Part shown: one piece after another, positions 25,868-34,418 of the stretch
How the letters are laid out: each line of letters opens with the position of its first letter
Position numbering within the stretch: position 1 is the stretch's first letter
DNA from: Chthonobacter albigriseus
GTDB lineage: Bacteria > Pseudomonadota > Alphaproteobacteria > Rhizobiales > Pleomorphomonadaceae
Assembly (NCBI RefSeq): GCF_013839445.1
Contig: NZ_JACDIT010000009.1
Coordinates: 1-64,000, forward strand
DNA length: 64,000 nt
Direction: 5' to 3'
Position numbers and translations under genes: made by a program
Notes under the pieces: model-generated
Database searches by the model: none
Seen by the model: only the letters and a program-made list of their open reading frames with translations
Told to the model about the DNA's origin: nothing

Positions 25868-27340
25868 ATGCCCCTCGACGCCGCATCCCTCGCCGCCCTG
25901 CCGCCCGGCATCAGCCGCCCGGACTACGACCGCGCGGCGGTCACCCCCGGCATCGTCCATCTCGGCATCGGCGCATTCCACCGGGCGCACCAGGCGGTCT
26001 ACGTCGATGCCCTGCTCCGCCGCGACCCGTCCTGGGGCATCGTCGGCGCGTCGCTGCGCTCGCCAGAAACCGCCGACGCCCTCAACCCGCAGGACGGCCT
26101 CTACACCCTCGCCGTCCGTGAGGACGAGCGCACCGACTTTGCGGTGATCGGCTCCATCCTGGAGGTGATCGTCGCCCCGCGCGAGCGCGAGCGGCTGCTG
26201 GCGCTGATGGCCGATCCGCGGGTGCGCATCGTCACCCTCACCGTCACCGAGAAGGGCTACTGCCACGACCCGGCGACCGGCCGCCTCGACGAGAACCACC
26301 CCGGCATCCGCGCCGACCTCGCCGATCCGACGGCGCCCGGCACCACCCCCGGCCTCCTCGTGGAGGCGCTCGCCCGCCGTCGCGCCGCCGGCGTCCAGCC
26401 CTTCACCGTTCTGTCCTGCGACAATCTCCCGGCCAACGGCCGCACCGTTCGCCGCATCGTCGCGCGTTACGCCGAGCTGCGCGATCCGGCCATCGGCCGC
26501 CATGTCGAGACCGAGGTCGCCTTCCCCTGCTCCATGGTCGACCGCATCGTCCCGGCCACCACCGACGCCGACCGCGCCGCCGTCGCTGAGGCCTTGGGCA
26601 CCGCCGATGCGTGGCCCGTCATGACCGAGCCCTTCACCCAGTGGGTGGTGGAGGACGACTTCCCCGCCGGCCGGCCCCGCCTGGAGGACGTCGGCGTCGA
26701 GATGGTTGCCGACGTCGAGCCCTTCGAGCTGATGAAGCTGCGCATGCTCAACGGCTCGCACTCCACGCTCGCCTATCTCGGCTACCTCGCTGGCTACGAA
26801 ACCGTGGCCGACGTCATGGCCGACCCAGCTTTCGCCGCTCTGGTCCATGGCCTGATGACAAGCGAGGTGATGCCGACGCTCGTCGTCCCCGGCATCGACC
26901 TCCCTGCCTACCGCGACGCCTTGATCCGCCGCTTCCGCAACCGCGGCCTCCGGCACCGCACCTGGCAGATCGCCATGGACGGCAGCCAGAAGCTCCCGCA
27001 GCGCCTGCTCGGCACCATCCGCGATCGTCTCGCCTCCGGTGCCTCCATCAACCGCCTGTCGCTTGGTGTGGCCGCCTGGATGGCCTATGTCAGAGGAGTT
27101 GACGAACAGGGACGCGCGATCGACGTCCGCGACCCCCTCGCCGAGCGCTTCCGCGCCGTTGCGGATGCGGCCGGGGAGGACGCGGCAAGGCTGGCGAACG
27201 GCTACCTGGAGATCGTCGATGTCTTCGGCACCGCGCTGCCGGCCGACCCGAGGTTCCGCGCCGCCGTGACGGACGCCCTCGGCCGGCTGCTCCGGGACGG
27301 CGCCGCCAGGACGGTCGCATCCCTACCTTCGGAAGCATGA
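25868..27340 (+). CDS. Fructuronate/tagaturonate reductase (mannitol dehydrogenase family)
   Basis: A 490-residue NAD-dependent polyol/uronate dehydrogenase. The Rossmann start VHLGIGAFHRAHQAVYVD (about residues 30-47), TVTEKGYCHD, FTVLSCDNLPANG and MVDRIVPATT are classic, and KLRMLNGSHSTLAYLG contains the catalytic-site residues. By sequence it looks closest to UxuB (mannonate forming), but the only dehydratase nearby is of the altronate type, so it may reduce tagaturonate in vivo. It lies 27 bases after the TRAP permease gene and 4 bases before uxaA. Confidence 0.88.
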   Translation: MPLDAASLAALPPGISRPDYDRAAVTPGIVHLGIGAFHRAHQAVYVDALLRRDPSWGIVGASLRSPETADALNPQDGLYTLAVREDERTDFAVIGSILEVIVAPRERERLLALMADPRVRIVTLTVTEKGYCHDPATGRLDENHPGIRADLADPTAPGTTPGLLVEALARRRAAGVQPFTVLSCDNLPANGRTVRRIVARYAELRDPAIGRHVETEVAFPCSMVDRIVPATTDADRAAVAEALGTADAWPVMTEPFTQWVVEDDFPAGRPRLEDVGVEMVADVEPFELMKLRMLNGSHSTLAYLGYLAGYETVADVMADPAFAALVHGLMTSEVMPTLVVPGIDLPAYRDALIRRFRNRGLRHRTWQIAMDGSQKLPQRLLGTIRDRLASGASINRLSLGVAAWMAYVRGVDEQGRAIDVRDPLAERFRAVADAAGEDAARLANGYLEIVDVFGTALPADPRFRAAVTDALGRLLRDGAARTVASLPSEA

Positions 27341-27344
27341 ACCC

Positions 27345-28868
27345 ATGAATGCCCCCCGCCGCGAGCCCCGCATCCTTCGCCTGAACCCCGCCGACAACGT
27401 GGTCGTCGCTCTGGACCGCATCGACGCCGGCATCCCCGTCGGCGGCCTCGTCGCGCGCGGCCGGATCCCCAAGGGTCACAAGCTCGCCGCGCAGGCGATC
27501 GCGGTGGGCGAGCCGATCCTGAAATTCGGCCAGATCATCGGCTTTGCCAGCGAGCCGATCGAGGCGGGGGCACACGTCCATGTCCACAACGTCGAGATGC
27601 ACGCCTTCGAGCGCCACGCCGACCCGGAGGACCTCGCCGCCCGCGCCGTCCCCACCATCGAGCCGGCCACCTTCCAGGGTTACCGCCGCGCCAACGGCAA
27701 AGTGGGCACGCGCAACTACGTCGGCATCCTTACATCGGTGAACTGCTCGGCCACCGTCGCCAAGTACATCGCCAAGGCCGTCGAGCAGTCCGGCATCCTG
27801 GCCGAATACCCCAACGTCGACGGCGTCGTGCCGCTCGTCCACGGCACCGGCTGCGGCATGGCCGGCAAGGGCGAGGCCTACGAGGTGATCGAGCGCACCC
27901 AGTGGGGCTACGCCTCGCACCCCAATTTCGGCGCCGTGCTCCTCGTCGGCCTGGGTTGCGAGGTGTTCCAGATCCCGCGCCTCAAGGAACGCTACGGCCT
28001 CGTCGAGGGCCCGCACTTCCGCTCCTTCACCATCCAGGAATCCGGCGGCACGAAGAAAGCCGTCGCCGCCGGCGTCGCCGCCGTGCGCGAGATGCTGGAG
28101 GTCGCCAATCAGGCCCGCCGCGAAACGGTGCCGGCAAGCGAACTCACCGTCGGCCTGCAGTGCGGCGGCTCCGACGGCTACTCCGGCCTCACCGCCAACC
28201 CGGCGCTCGGCGTCGCCGCCGACCTGCTCGTCGCCCAGGGCGGCACCGCCATTCTCTCCGAAACCCCCGAGATCTATGGCGCCGAGCACCTCCTCACCGC
28301 CCGCGCCGAGACGCCCGAGATCGCCGCCAAGCTGATGGAGCGGATCCGCTGGTGGGAGGACTACGCCGCCCGCAACGACGGCGACATGAACAACAACCCC
28401 TCGCCCGGCAACAAGGCTGGCGGCATCACCACCATTCTGGAGAAGTCGCTCGGCGCGGCCGCCAAGGGCGGCACCTCGCCGCTTCGGGGCGTCTTCCGCT
28501 ACGCCGAACCGGTCAACGTGCGCGGCTTCGTCTACATGGACAGCCCCGGCTACGACCCCGTCTCCGCGACCGGCCAGATCGCCTCCGGCTCCAACCTGAT
28601 CGTCTTCACCACCGGTCGCGGCTCCGCCTTCGGCGCCAAGCCCGTGCCGTCGGTGAAGCTCTCCACCAACACCGATCTCTTCCTGCGCCAGTCCGACGAC
28701 ATGGATCTCGACTGCGGCGACGTCCTGGAAGGCGTCTCGCTGGAGGAGAAGGGACGGCAGATCTTCGACCTGATGCTGAAGATCGCCTCGGGCGAACACT
28801 CCAAGTCGGAGGAGCACGGCTACGGCGACGCCGAGTTCGTGCCCTGGCAGATCGGCGCCGTGATGTGA
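27345..28868 (+). CDS. uxaA: Altronate dehydratase
   Basis: A 507-residue UxaA-family dehydratase, altronate to 2-keto-3-deoxygluconate. The N-terminal SAF-like domain (VVVALDRIDAGIPVGG to about residue 90) is fused to the large catalytic domain. The latter starts at FQGYRRANGKVGTRNYVGI and carries cysteines expected for the metal site in VNCSATV, GTGCGM, GLGCEVFQ and GLQCGGSD. Its length agrees with full-length UxaA. It connects the uronate reductase to KdgK in the pathway. Confidence 0.92.
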   Translation: MNAPRREPRILRLNPADNVVVALDRIDAGIPVGGLVARGRIPKGHKLAAQAIAVGEPILKFGQIIGFASEPIEAGAHVHVHNVEMHAFERHADPEDLAARAVPTIEPATFQGYRRANGKVGTRNYVGILTSVNCSATVAKYIAKAVEQSGILAEYPNVDGVVPLVHGTGCGMAGKGEAYEVIERTQWGYASHPNFGAVLLVGLGCEVFQIPRLKERYGLVEGPHFRSFTIQESGGTKKAVAAGVAAVREMLEVANQARRETVPASELTVGLQCGGSDGYSGLTANPALGVAADLLVAQGGTAILSETPEIYGAEHLLTARAETPEIAAKLMERIRWWEDYAARNDGDMNNNPSPGNKAGGITTILEKSLGAAAKGGTSPLRGVFRYAEPVNVRGFVYMDSPGYDPVSATGQIASGSNLIVFTTGRGSAFGAKPVPSVKLSTNTDLFLRQSDDMDLDCGDVLEGVSLEEKGRQIFDLMLKIASGEHSKSEEHGYGDAEFVPWQIGAVM

Positions 28869-28896
28869 CGCGGAGGCGGCGGAAACCGCCACCGCG
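28869..28896 (+). other. Stem-loop immediately after uxaA
   Basis: CGCGG-A-GGCGG pairs with CCGCC-A-CCGCG around a 6-base loop, beginning right after the uxaA stop codon. There is one A/A mismatch and no T-run. It may act as an RNA 3'-end structure or a weak terminator ahead of the GntR gene. Confidence 0.45.
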
Positions 28897-28954
28897 TGAG
28901 AAATTGTCACCATGGACGGGCTGATTCGCTCGTCTTCCATCGAGGGGCCTGGAG

Positions 28955-29731
28955 ATGGCGGAACCCGGTCTGAAGCCGAAGCCCAAGCGGGCCGACAAGG
29001 TGATCGAGCACCTCAAGGGCCGCATCGCGTCCGGCGCTCTCGGACCCGGCGCCAAGCTGCCCACGGAGGTCGAACTCATCAAGGAGTTCGGCGTCTCCCG
29101 CACCGTGGTGCGCGAGGCGATCGCCGTGCTCGCCGGCGACGGCCTCGTCAAGGCCCGCCAGGGCGCGGGCGTCTTCGTGCTCGACAGGCCGAGAGACGGC
29201 TTCGCCCACCTGATCGCCGATCTCTCCGGCCGCCTCTCCGCCGTCTTGAACGTCCTGGAAGTCCGCATGGCGGTGGAGATCGAGGCCGCGGGCCTTGCCG
29301 CCCAGCGCCGCTCCGCCGCCCAGGAAGGCGAGATCCGCGAGGCCTTCGAAGGCTTCAATCGTGATCTGGAGGCGGGCGTGCCCACCGGCGACGCCGATTT
29401 CGCCTTCCACCGGGCCATCGCCGAAGCCACCAACAACCCGTTCTACGTCGAGATCCTCGACGTGCTCGGCCGCCGCACCATCCCGCGCGACCTCGTCGCC
29501 ATGGCTGCGCCCGACTACGTCCTCTCCCGCCCCTACCTGGAGACGATGCAGGCCGAGCACGCCGCCATCCTCGACGCGATCGCCGTGTCGGATGCGGAGG
29601 GCGCACGCGAGGCCATGCGCCGGCACCTCGCCCAGAGCCAGCGCCGCTACCAGCACCTGCTGCAGAAGTCCGCCGGCAACCGGCCCGCGCCGGCCGGCCC
29701 CGACGGCCTGCGCCTTGGGCAGCCCGCTTGA
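28955..29731 (+). CDS. GntR/FadR-family regulator of uronate genes
   Basis: A 258-residue GntR regulator of the FCD (FadR C-terminal domain) subgroup, like UxuR/ExuR. The winged HTH includes GAKLPTEVELIKEFGVSRTVVREAIAVL (residues 32-59). The FCD part shows DADFAFHRAIAEATNNPFY and a later AEHAAILDAI, which supply the usual Asp/His metal ligands. Its location between uxaA and kduI makes it the likely local repressor, with a uronate intermediate as effector. The operator candidates are noted separately. Confidence 0.9.
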   Translation: MAEPGLKPKPKRADKVIEHLKGRIASGALGPGAKLPTEVELIKEFGVSRTVVREAIAVLAGDGLVKARQGAGVFVLDRPRDGFAHLIADLSGRLSAVLNVLEVRMAVEIEAAGLAAQRRSAAQEGEIREAFEGFNRDLEAGVPTGDADFAFHRAIAEATNNPFYVEILDVLGRRTIPRDLVAMAAPDYVLSRPYLETMQAEHAAILDAIAVSDAEGAREAMRRHLAQSQRRYQHLLQKSAGNRPAPAGPDGLRLGQPA

Positions 29732-29777
29732 ACCGGCCCGCGGCCGTCGCATCCCCGTTGCGCCATGCAGGCTCCTG

Positions 29778-29815
29778 AATTAGTATGACCTCCTGATATA
29801 GTCATCATACGAATT
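29778..29815. promoter_or_regulatory. Inverted repeat upstream of kduI, likely operator
   Basis: AATTAGTATGA and TCATACGAATT form an 11-bp inverted repeat (one mismatch) around 16 bases, ending 16 bases before the kduI start. The region is unusually A/T-rich for this window. A position over the promoter or start of transcription fits repression, most likely by the GntR regulator encoded just upstream. Confidence 0.5.
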
Positions 29816-29831
29816 TGGGAGCACATCCGGA

Positions 29832-30668
29832 ATGCACGTCACGACGCGTCAGGCCGTCGATCCGGTCCGCGCCAAGACCCTCGACACCGAGGGCCTCCGG
29901 CAGAACTTCCTGGTCGACGATTGCTTCCGCCCCGGCGAGATCCGGCTGACCTACACCCACTACGAGCGGCTGATCGTCGGCGGCGCCGTTCCGACCGGCG
30001 CCGCGTTGCCGTTGGTCGCCACCCGCGAGACCGGCACCGAGAGCTTCCTCGCCCGCCGCGAACTCGGCGTCGTCAACATCGGCGGCCCCGGTCGCATCAC
30101 CGTCGACGGCGCCGGCCACGCCCTCGCCCCGCGCGACGTGCTCTACGTCGGCATGGGCGCCGGCAGCGTGGTGTTCGAGAGTGACGACACGGCCAATCCT
30201 GCCCGCTTCTACATCCTCTCCGCCCCGGCTCACCGCAGCTACCCGACCCGGCTGCTGAAGATCGCCGACGCCAAGCGCCTCGATCTCGGCGCGCCGGAGA
30301 CCGCCAACGTCCGCTCGATCTACCAGATGATCATCCCGGGCGTCTGCGACAGCTGCCAGCTGGTTCTCGGCATCACGGAGCTCGCCGCCGGCTCGGTCTG
30401 GAACACCATGCCCCCGCACATCCACGATCGCCGCTCCGAGATCTACCTCTACTTCGGCCTCGCGGAGGGCTCCAGGATCCTCCACCTGATGGGCGAACCC
30501 ACCGAGACCCGCCACCTCGTGGTCGGCGACGGCGAGGTGGTGCTCTCCCCGCCCTGGTCGATCCATTCCGGCGCCGGTACCGGCGCCTACACCTTCGTCT
30601 GGGCCATGGGCGGCGACAACGTCGACTACACCGACCAGGATCCCGTCACGCTGCAGGTGCTGAAGTGA
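29832..30668 (+). CDS. kduI: 5-keto-4-deoxyuronate isomerase
   Basis: A 278-residue cupin-fold isomerase converting 4-deoxy-L-threo-5-hexosulose uronate (from unsaturated uronates) to 2,5-diketo-3-deoxygluconate. The zinc ligands H196, H198 and E203 lie in PHIHDRRSEIYLYF, and a fourth histidine is in PPWSIHSG near residue 245. The length is exactly that of E. coli KduI. Its stop overlaps the GTG start of kduD. Confidence 0.97.
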   Translation: MHVTTRQAVDPVRAKTLDTEGLRQNFLVDDCFRPGEIRLTYTHYERLIVGGAVPTGAALPLVATRETGTESFLARRELGVVNIGGPGRITVDGAGHALAPRDVLYVGMGAGSVVFESDDTANPARFYILSAPAHRSYPTRLLKIADAKRLDLGAPETANVRSIYQMIIPGVCDSCQLVLGITELAAGSVWNTMPPHIHDRRSEIYLYFGLAEGSRILHLMGEPTETRHLVVGDGEVVLSPPWSIHSGAGTGAYTFVWAMGGDNVDYTDQDPVTLQVLK

Positions 30669-31423
30669 GCAGTCCGTTCAGTCTGCATGGCCGCCGCGCC
30701 GTCGTCACCGGCGCCAACACCGGGATCGGCCAGGGCATCGCGGTCGCCCTCGCCGCCGCCGGCGCCGAGGTGCTTGCCATGGGCCGCTCGTCGATGGCCG
30801 ACACGCTCGCCCGCATCGAGGCCGCCGGCGGCACCGCCCGCGAGGTCACCGCCGACCTCTCGCCGCCCATGGCCGCCGCCGAAGTCATCGGACGACTTTG
30901 GGACGAAGTCGGACCTCTCGACATCCTCGTCAACAACGCCGGCATCATCCGCCGCGCCGACGCGGTCGATTTCACCGAGGCCGACTGGGACGCGGTGATG
31001 GACCTCAACCTGAAGAGCGCCTTCTTTGCCGCCCAGGCGCTGGCCCGCCACGCGCTCGCGGCCGAACGTCCGGCGAAGATCATCAATGTGGCTTCCCTGC
31101 TCTCCTTCCAGGGCGGCATCCGCGTGGCGAGCTACACGGCCTCCAAGAGCGGCCTCGCCGGCCTCACCCGGCTGCTCGCCTGCGAGTGGGCCGCGCGCGG
31201 CATCAACGTCAACGCCATCGCCCCCGGCTACGTGGAGACCAACAACACCGAAGCCCTGCGCAAGGACGCCGAGCGCGCCTCGGACATCCTGAAGCGCATT
31301 CCCGCCGGCCGTTGGGCGCGGCCCGAGGACATGGGCGGCGCTGCCGTTTTCCTCGCCTCCAACGCCGCCGACTACGTCAATGGCATCGTCCTGCCGGTCG
31401 ACGGCGGCTGGCTCGCCCGCTGA
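30665..31423 (+). CDS. kduD: 2-dehydro-3-deoxy-D-gluconate 5-dehydrogenase
   Basis: A 252-residue short-chain dehydrogenase that reduces 2,5-diketo-3-deoxygluconate to 2-keto-3-deoxygluconate. The cofactor motif TGANTGIGQGIA, NNAG and the catalytic Tyr-Lys in VASYTASKSG are present. The GTG start overlaps the kduI stop and the stop overlaps the next start (TGATG). Gene order kduI-kduD supports the specific assignment over other SDRs. Confidence 0.95.
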   Translation: MSSPFSLHGRRAVVTGANTGIGQGIAVALAAAGAEVLAMGRSSMADTLARIEAAGGTAREVTADLSPPMAAAEVIGRLWDEVGPLDILVNNAGIIRRADAVDFTEADWDAVMDLNLKSAFFAAQALARHALAAERPAKIINVASLLSFQGGIRVASYTASKSGLAGLTRLLACEWAARGINVNAIAPGYVETNNTEALRKDAERASDILKRIPAGRWARPEDMGGAAVFLASNAADYVNGIVLPVDGGWLAR

Positions 31424-31773
31424 TGGAGCACCCTGTCATGTCCGATCTCTTCACCGGCCCGGAAGGCACCGCCTGGACCGACACCGAACCCGGCGTCCGC
31501 CGCCAGATCCTCGTCCACACCGACGACCTGATGATGGTCCGCGTCGATTTCCGGAAGGGCGCGGTCGGCAAGCTGCACAACCACCCGCATATCCAGGCGA
31601 GCCTGGTGGAACGCGGCGTCTTCGACGTCACCATCGACGGCCGCACAGTGCGCCTGGAGAAGGGCGGCACCTTCATCGTGCCGACCAACCTGGTCCATGG
31701 TGTGCTCGCGGTGGAGGAAGGCGCGTTGATCGACGTCTTCACGCCCCGGCGCGACGATTTCCTGACGCCCTGA
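31423..31773 (+). CDS. kdgF: Cupin protein KdgF (unsaturated uronate linearisation)
   Basis: A 116-residue single-cupin protein. The metal motif HNHPHIQASLVERGVFDVTIDG and the later PTNLVHGVLAVEEG match KdgF, which speeds conversion of 4,5-unsaturated monouronates to linear ketouronates, the KduI substrate. The ATG at 31423 overlaps the kduD stop; a second in-frame ATG five codons later is possible. It ends the uronate operon, convergent with the next gene. Confidence 0.9.
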   Translation: MEHPVMSDLFTGPEGTAWTDTEPGVRRQILVHTDDLMMVRVDFRKGAVGKLHNHPHIQASLVERGVFDVTIDGRTVRLEKGGTFIVPTNLVHGVLAVEEGALIDVFTPRRDDFLTP

Positions 31774-31776
31774 CCC

Positions 31777-33669
31777 TCAGAAGTTGACGCCCGGCAGCCC
31801 CGGCGCATCGCCCGATCCGTCCAGGACCGGCAGCGTGAACGTGTCCGGCCCGGTCACGGCCGGGGGCTGCGCCGTCGCGGTTGCCGGCGGCGCCTCCTCC
31901 AGCTGCGGCAGCGGCAAGGCGCGGGGCCGCGTCGGCGCGGCCGGCTGTGCCGTCGCAGCGGGAGCGGGAACCGGTGTCACGCCGGGCAACTCCTCCAACT
32001 GCGGCAGCGGCAGCGCCTGCGGCTGGACGGAAACCGGCGCTGCGGCTGGAGCAGCCGGCGCCGGAGAAGGCGCCACGGCGGCAACGGCCGGCGGTGGCGA
32101 TGCCGGACGGCGCGGCGGCAGCACCGGCGGCACGGGGGCGAAGATCTCCTCGACGGCCGGCACGGTGCCGGCATCGGGCGCCAGCGCGGTCGCCGTTGCC
32201 GGCAGTTCACCCTGTTCGCCGATCACGGGTGTCGGCGTTCCCGCGGCGGGTACCGGCTCGGCCGGCGCGACGGCAGCCTCCACCGGCGCAGGCGCGGGCG
32301 AAACGGGGTCTGTGGCGACGGGCAGCACGCCCGCGTCAGCCGGTTCCGACGGTGCGGGCAGGTTCGCCACCGCAGGCGCGGTCGCCTCGGCGGGCGGCTC
32401 GCCCTCGCCGCCCAGCGTTGGCAGCGGCATCGACGTCACCGGCGACAGCGGACCGACCGCGCCGTCCGGCAGGTCGGCGGGCGCCGCCGCCGCATCGAAG
32501 GTGGATCCCGGCTTCTGCGCGTCGGAGAACGCCGGCGTCACCCCCTGAGCGACCGGCAGCGACGCGGCCGGATCGACCGGCGTCATGGTCACCGGTTCGG
32601 GAACCGCGGCCACCGTCAACCCTGGCTTGGGCAGGTCGGCCGGCTCGGTGATCAGCAGCACGACGTTCAACCGCGTCACAGGGCCGGCTTCCGGCAGCAC
32701 CTGGTAGAGCACTCCGCGGGACGAACCGCTGAGCCGCTTGCCGTCCTGCAGCGCCTTCTTCAGGTCCTCCGGTCGGCTCCAGGCGATGATCGGCGCGATC
32801 CGGTCGACGTAGCCGAGGAGCATGTCGAGCGCCTTGCCGCGCACGGACGGGTCGTCGAGGTTCAGCTTGAAGCGGATCGCCTCGATCCGGTCCCGCTTGC
32901 CGCGCGCCGAGAAGAAGAAGGTGGAAAGCTTCGGCCGCGCCGGCTGCGTCTCCTCCGGCTCGACAAAGGCGGCGGCGGTCTCACCCTCCACTGCCTCGCC
33001 CGCCTCGGGGGCGGCCACCGGCGCCGGTTCGGGCGGCAGCGCCGCCAGTGCGGCGGAGATCTCAGGATTGGAGATCGGCACCAGTTCCGACAGGCACTCG
33101 TAGACCGGGCTCCCCTCCATCAGCGGCAGCCATCCGAAATTGGGAAGCCCAGCCTTGCCCAGCGCTTTGCACACCGCATCCGGGGAGGCGATCATCGCCG
33201 CGCGGAACGGCGACACCTGAGGCGCGGGCGTCTTGTCGATCAGCACCGCCTGGATCTCCGGCGGCAAGGCCCCGAGCGGATCCGGCAGCCGCGCCGGTTC
33301 GATCTCCTCGGTGACGATCTTCGGCCTCTGCGCCGGACCCTCGTGCAGCAGCCGCAGAAACCCCTCGCCCGCCACCACGATCGGCTCGACGCCGATCTTC
33401 AGCACCGTCCCGCCGGCCGCCAGCGCGATCGCCGCGACCGCGAGCAGCAGCCCGGCGTGCCTGCGCAGGAACCCACGCCGCTGCTTCGGCAGCATCGCCG
33501 GCGCCACCGGCGACGTCGGCCGCCGCTGCCGCGGATCCAGCGGATCGCGCCCGTAGTCAAGGTCGACGGGATCGTTGCGGTAGGCAGACTCCAGCGCCGC
33601 GTCGAGCGCCTTCTGCAGGTCGTCGTCGCGCAGGGCCTTGTCGGGATCGGGGCTGCCGGTGGGCCTCAT
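31777..33669 (-). CDS. Membrane-anchored Ala/Pro-rich protein of unknown function
   Basis: A 630-residue protein of unrecognised function. A basic N-terminal cytoplasmic part is followed by one transmembrane helix (about residues 71-91, HAGLLLAVAAIALAAGG), then a folded-looking region of roughly 100-340. That region includes DAVCKALGKAGLPNFGW with two cysteines nearby. The second half is low-complexity Ala/Pro. Near the C-terminus ALPLPQLEE occurs twice (552-560 and 584-592). The ATG at 33669 is preceded by AAAGAGA. Its topology suggests an envelope protein with a periplasmic tail. Confidence 0.75.
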   Translation of the reverse strand: MRPTGSPDPDKALRDDDLQKALDAALESAYRNDPVDLDYGRDPLDPRQRRPTSPVAPAMLPKQRRGFLRRHAGLLLAVAAIALAAGGTVLKIGVEPIVVAGEGFLRLLHEGPAQRPKIVTEEIEPARLPDPLGALPPEIQAVLIDKTPAPQVSPFRAAMIASPDAVCKALGKAGLPNFGWLPLMEGSPVYECLSELVPISNPEISAALAALPPEPAPVAAPEAGEAVEGETAAAFVEPEETQPARPKLSTFFFSARGKRDRIEAIRFKLNLDDPSVRGKALDMLLGYVDRIAPIIAWSRPEDLKKALQDGKRLSGSSRGVLYQVLPEAGPVTRLNVVLLITEPADLPKPGLTVAAVPEPVTMTPVDPAASLPVAQGVTPAFSDAQKPGSTFDAAAAPADLPDGAVGPLSPVTSMPLPTLGGEGEPPAEATAPAVANLPAPSEPADAGVLPVATDPVSPAPAPVEAAVAPAEPVPAAGTPTPVIGEQGELPATATALAPDAGTVPAVEEIFAPVPPVLPPRRPASPPPAVAAVAPSPAPAAPAAAPVSVQPQALPLPQLEELPGVTPVPAPAATAQPAAPTRPRALPLPQLEEAPPATATAQPPAVTGPDTFTLPVLDGSGDAPGLPGVNF

Positions 33670-33838
33670 GCGGATCTCTTTGCCATCCCGCCACACAATA
33701 CGCGCGATTGTGGCCGCCCGGTGATGGCGGCCGCAATGCGGCGTGCGGTTGTCGGGACAAGACCCTAGGCCCTGATGTGTAGGGAAAGCTTTAACGATGA
33801 TCGGCCGCCGGAACCCTTGGCTCGGCGGCCGGATCGGA

Positions 33839-34264
33839 TCAGGCCACGCTCAGCTTGACGTCCACGTTGCCGCGGGTCGCATGGCTGTAGGGGCAGACGA
33901 TGTGCGCCTTCTGTACCAGGTCTTCGGCAACGGCCTTGTCCACGCCGGGAACCTTGATTTCCAGTTCGGCAGTCAGACCGAACCCGCCGCCGTCGTCGCG
34001 AGCGCCGATGCCCACCGTCGCGCTCACCGTCGTGTCGGGCGAAAGCTGCACCTTCTCCTTGCCGGCCACGAAGCGCAGCGCGCCCAGGAAGCAGGCGGAA
34101 TAGCCGAGCGCGAACAGCTTCTCCGGGTTGGCTCCGTCGCCGCCCGGTCCGCCCATCTCCTTGGGAACGACCAGCTTGACCGACATGCTGCCGTCGTCAA
34201 GCGACGAGGTGCCGTCGCGGCCGCCGCCGGTGGCCGTGGCGCGGGTGGTGTAGGCAACTTTCAT
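33839..34264 (-). CDS. ohr: Organic hydroperoxide resistance protein Ohr
   Basis: A 141-residue OsmC/Ohr peroxidase that reduces organic and fatty acid hydroperoxides with a dithiol mechanism. The catalytic cysteines are C58 in [10 protein letters not shown] and C124 in [13 protein letters not shown], the Ohr-type arrangement. It is divergent from the ohrR-like gene, with a palindromic operator in between. The ATG at 34264 is chosen on family length. Confidence 0.97.
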   Translation of the reverse strand: MKVAYTTRATATGGGRDGTSSLDDGSMSVKLVVPKEMGGPGGDGANPEKLFALGYSACFLGALRFVAGKEKVQLSPDTTVSATVGIGARDDGGGFGLTAELEIKVPGVDKAVAEDLVQKAHIVCPYSHATRGNVDVKLSVA

Positions 34265-34320
34265 GGATCGTCCCTCCTTGGAGAATCTGGTCGGCCGGAG
34301 GGTCGACCCGTCCGGCCCAT

Positions 34321-34354
34321 ATTCAATTGCGCACAATCGAATTACGCTCAATTC
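34321..34354. promoter_or_regulatory. OhrR operator candidate
   Basis: TTCAATTGCGCACAATCGAA (34322-34341) is a near-perfect 20-bp palindrome. A second overlapping symmetric pair, GAATT and AATTC, lies at 34339-34354. It sits in the middle of the ohr-ohrR divergent region and resembles the A/T-rich CAATT-type operators bound by OhrR proteins. Operator function is inferred from location and symmetry. Confidence 0.65.
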
Positions 34355-34418
34355 ACATTCTGGTGTTCAAGCTGTCCGAGGGCTCGACGAACGCCCGCAA
34401 TTGCGAGAAGACAGAACC

